From: Siphonodentalium dalli
Taxonomy: Eukaryota; Mollusca; Scaphopoda; Gadilida; Siphonodentaliidae
Direction of reading: 5' to 3'
NCBI GenBank assembly: GCA_032622095.1
Contig: CP136067.1
Location: 131,817,990 to 131,881,989 of the forward strand
DNA length: 64,000 nucleotides
Part shown: piece by piece, positions 63,474 to 64,000 of the stretch
How positions within the stretch are numbered: the first letter of the stretch is position 1
How the letters are laid out: each line of letters begins with the position of its first letter
Made by a program: the position numbers and the translations under genes
Notes under the pieces: generated by a model
The model's input: the letters and a program-made list of their open reading frames with translations, nothing else
The model's database searches: none
Told to the model about the DNA's origin: nothing

Positions 63474-63927
63474 CCCTTTACCCAACAGAATGGCCCTGTG
63501 CCAATACATTCTCTTATATATGCGAGTCGACCATAGGTCGCCTCGCATATATAAGAGAATGCATTGGCTTAACACAAATTAAAAATGATAAAATTGTCAA
63601 AGAATGTAGAAAAATATTATAAAAAATGTTAAAAAATGTAAGAAAAAATTATAAAATTGTTAAAGAATGTAAGAAAAAATGGTAAAAAGTGTTAAAAAAG
63701 ATTTTTTTTAGGCCAATGCATTCTCTTATATATGCGAGGCGACCTATGGTCGACTCGCATATAAGAGAATGCATTGGCACAGGGCATAACTGTAACCATC
63801 ACAATGTGGTCAATGAACCGGTTCCAATGATATCCATATTTGTATGGTGTTATTGAGACAGACCGAAGATATTTTAGGCTGTTGAAGCTTTATTTGGGCG
63901 TTTTTGGCCGCTTTGTTGGGTAAAGGG
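63474..63927. mobile_element. family C element, complete, TTAA-flanked
   Basis: TTAA at 63470-63473 and 63928-63931. Ends CCCTTTACCCAACAGAATGG and CGCTTTGTTGGGTAAAGGG. Two hairpin cassettes separated by an A-rich spacer in which AAATTGTTAAAGAATGTAAG is partly duplicated. Confidence 0.9.
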
Positions 63928-64000
63928 TTAAATGGGTCACCGTGAATCCCTCTCCCAAAAAACATTGCCATGGTGTTGAGTGTTTTGCTTATCAAACTCT

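Overview
This is a stretch of nuclear DNA from an animal: genes are split by GT-AG introns, most of the DNA is non-coding and repeat-rich, and there is one 100-base scaffold gap (34415-34514). Gene content and repeat style fit a marine invertebrate, perhaps a lophotrochozoan such as a mollusc; the species cannot be fixed from sequence alone. No bacterial, tRNA, rRNA or CRISPR features were recognised.

Three protein-coding loci are supported. (1) On the plus strand, two coding exons at 4542-4854 and 7403-7563 encode a 157-residue CD225/dispanin (IFITM-like) membrane protein. (2) On the minus strand, eleven exons between 61342 and 22107 encode the 3' part of a contactin: the end of the last Ig domain, four fibronectin type III (FN3) domains and a C-terminal hydrophobic tail typical of GPI anchoring. 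All junction phases agree, and the exons sum to 1503 bases (500 codons plus stop). The 5' part lies beyond the right edge. (3) On the plus strand, inside a contactin intron, is an intact 531-codon tyrosine recombinase reading frame of the Crypton/DUF3504 (KIAA1958-like) type. Two LINE fragments are also present, one with an RT YADD motif and a frameshift.

The rest is dominated by short non-autonomous DNA transposons. Family names used here are my own: A (double-hairpin MITE, probably hAT), B (palindromic MITE with TA target duplication), C, D, E, L, M and P (TTAA-flanked, piggyBac-like), F (ends in AGGGTTAA or similar), G (tandem blocks around AAGATGGC), H (old dispersed repeat) and O (TA-flanked, long inverted repeats). 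Several hAT elements have perfect 8-base target duplications, including one only 62 bp long. Elements nest up to three deep.

Layout: 1-4.5 kb repeats; 4.5-7.7 kb dispanin gene; 7.7-21.8 kb intergenic transposon field; 21.9-61.3 kb contactin 3' half, whose introns hold a 7-kb satellite of 29-bp units (38.95-46.0 kb), the recombinase gene (47.1-48.8 kb), a 165-bp fold-back and many MITEs; 61.5-62.7 kb two head-to-tail Helitron-like elements; 62.7-64 kb TIR elements. The most notable points are MITE ends lying 10-31 nt inside four of the ten contactin splice donors, a decayed tandem copy of one contactin exon, the joined Helitron-like dimer, nested TTAA elements, and one hairpin cassette shared by element families with different ends.
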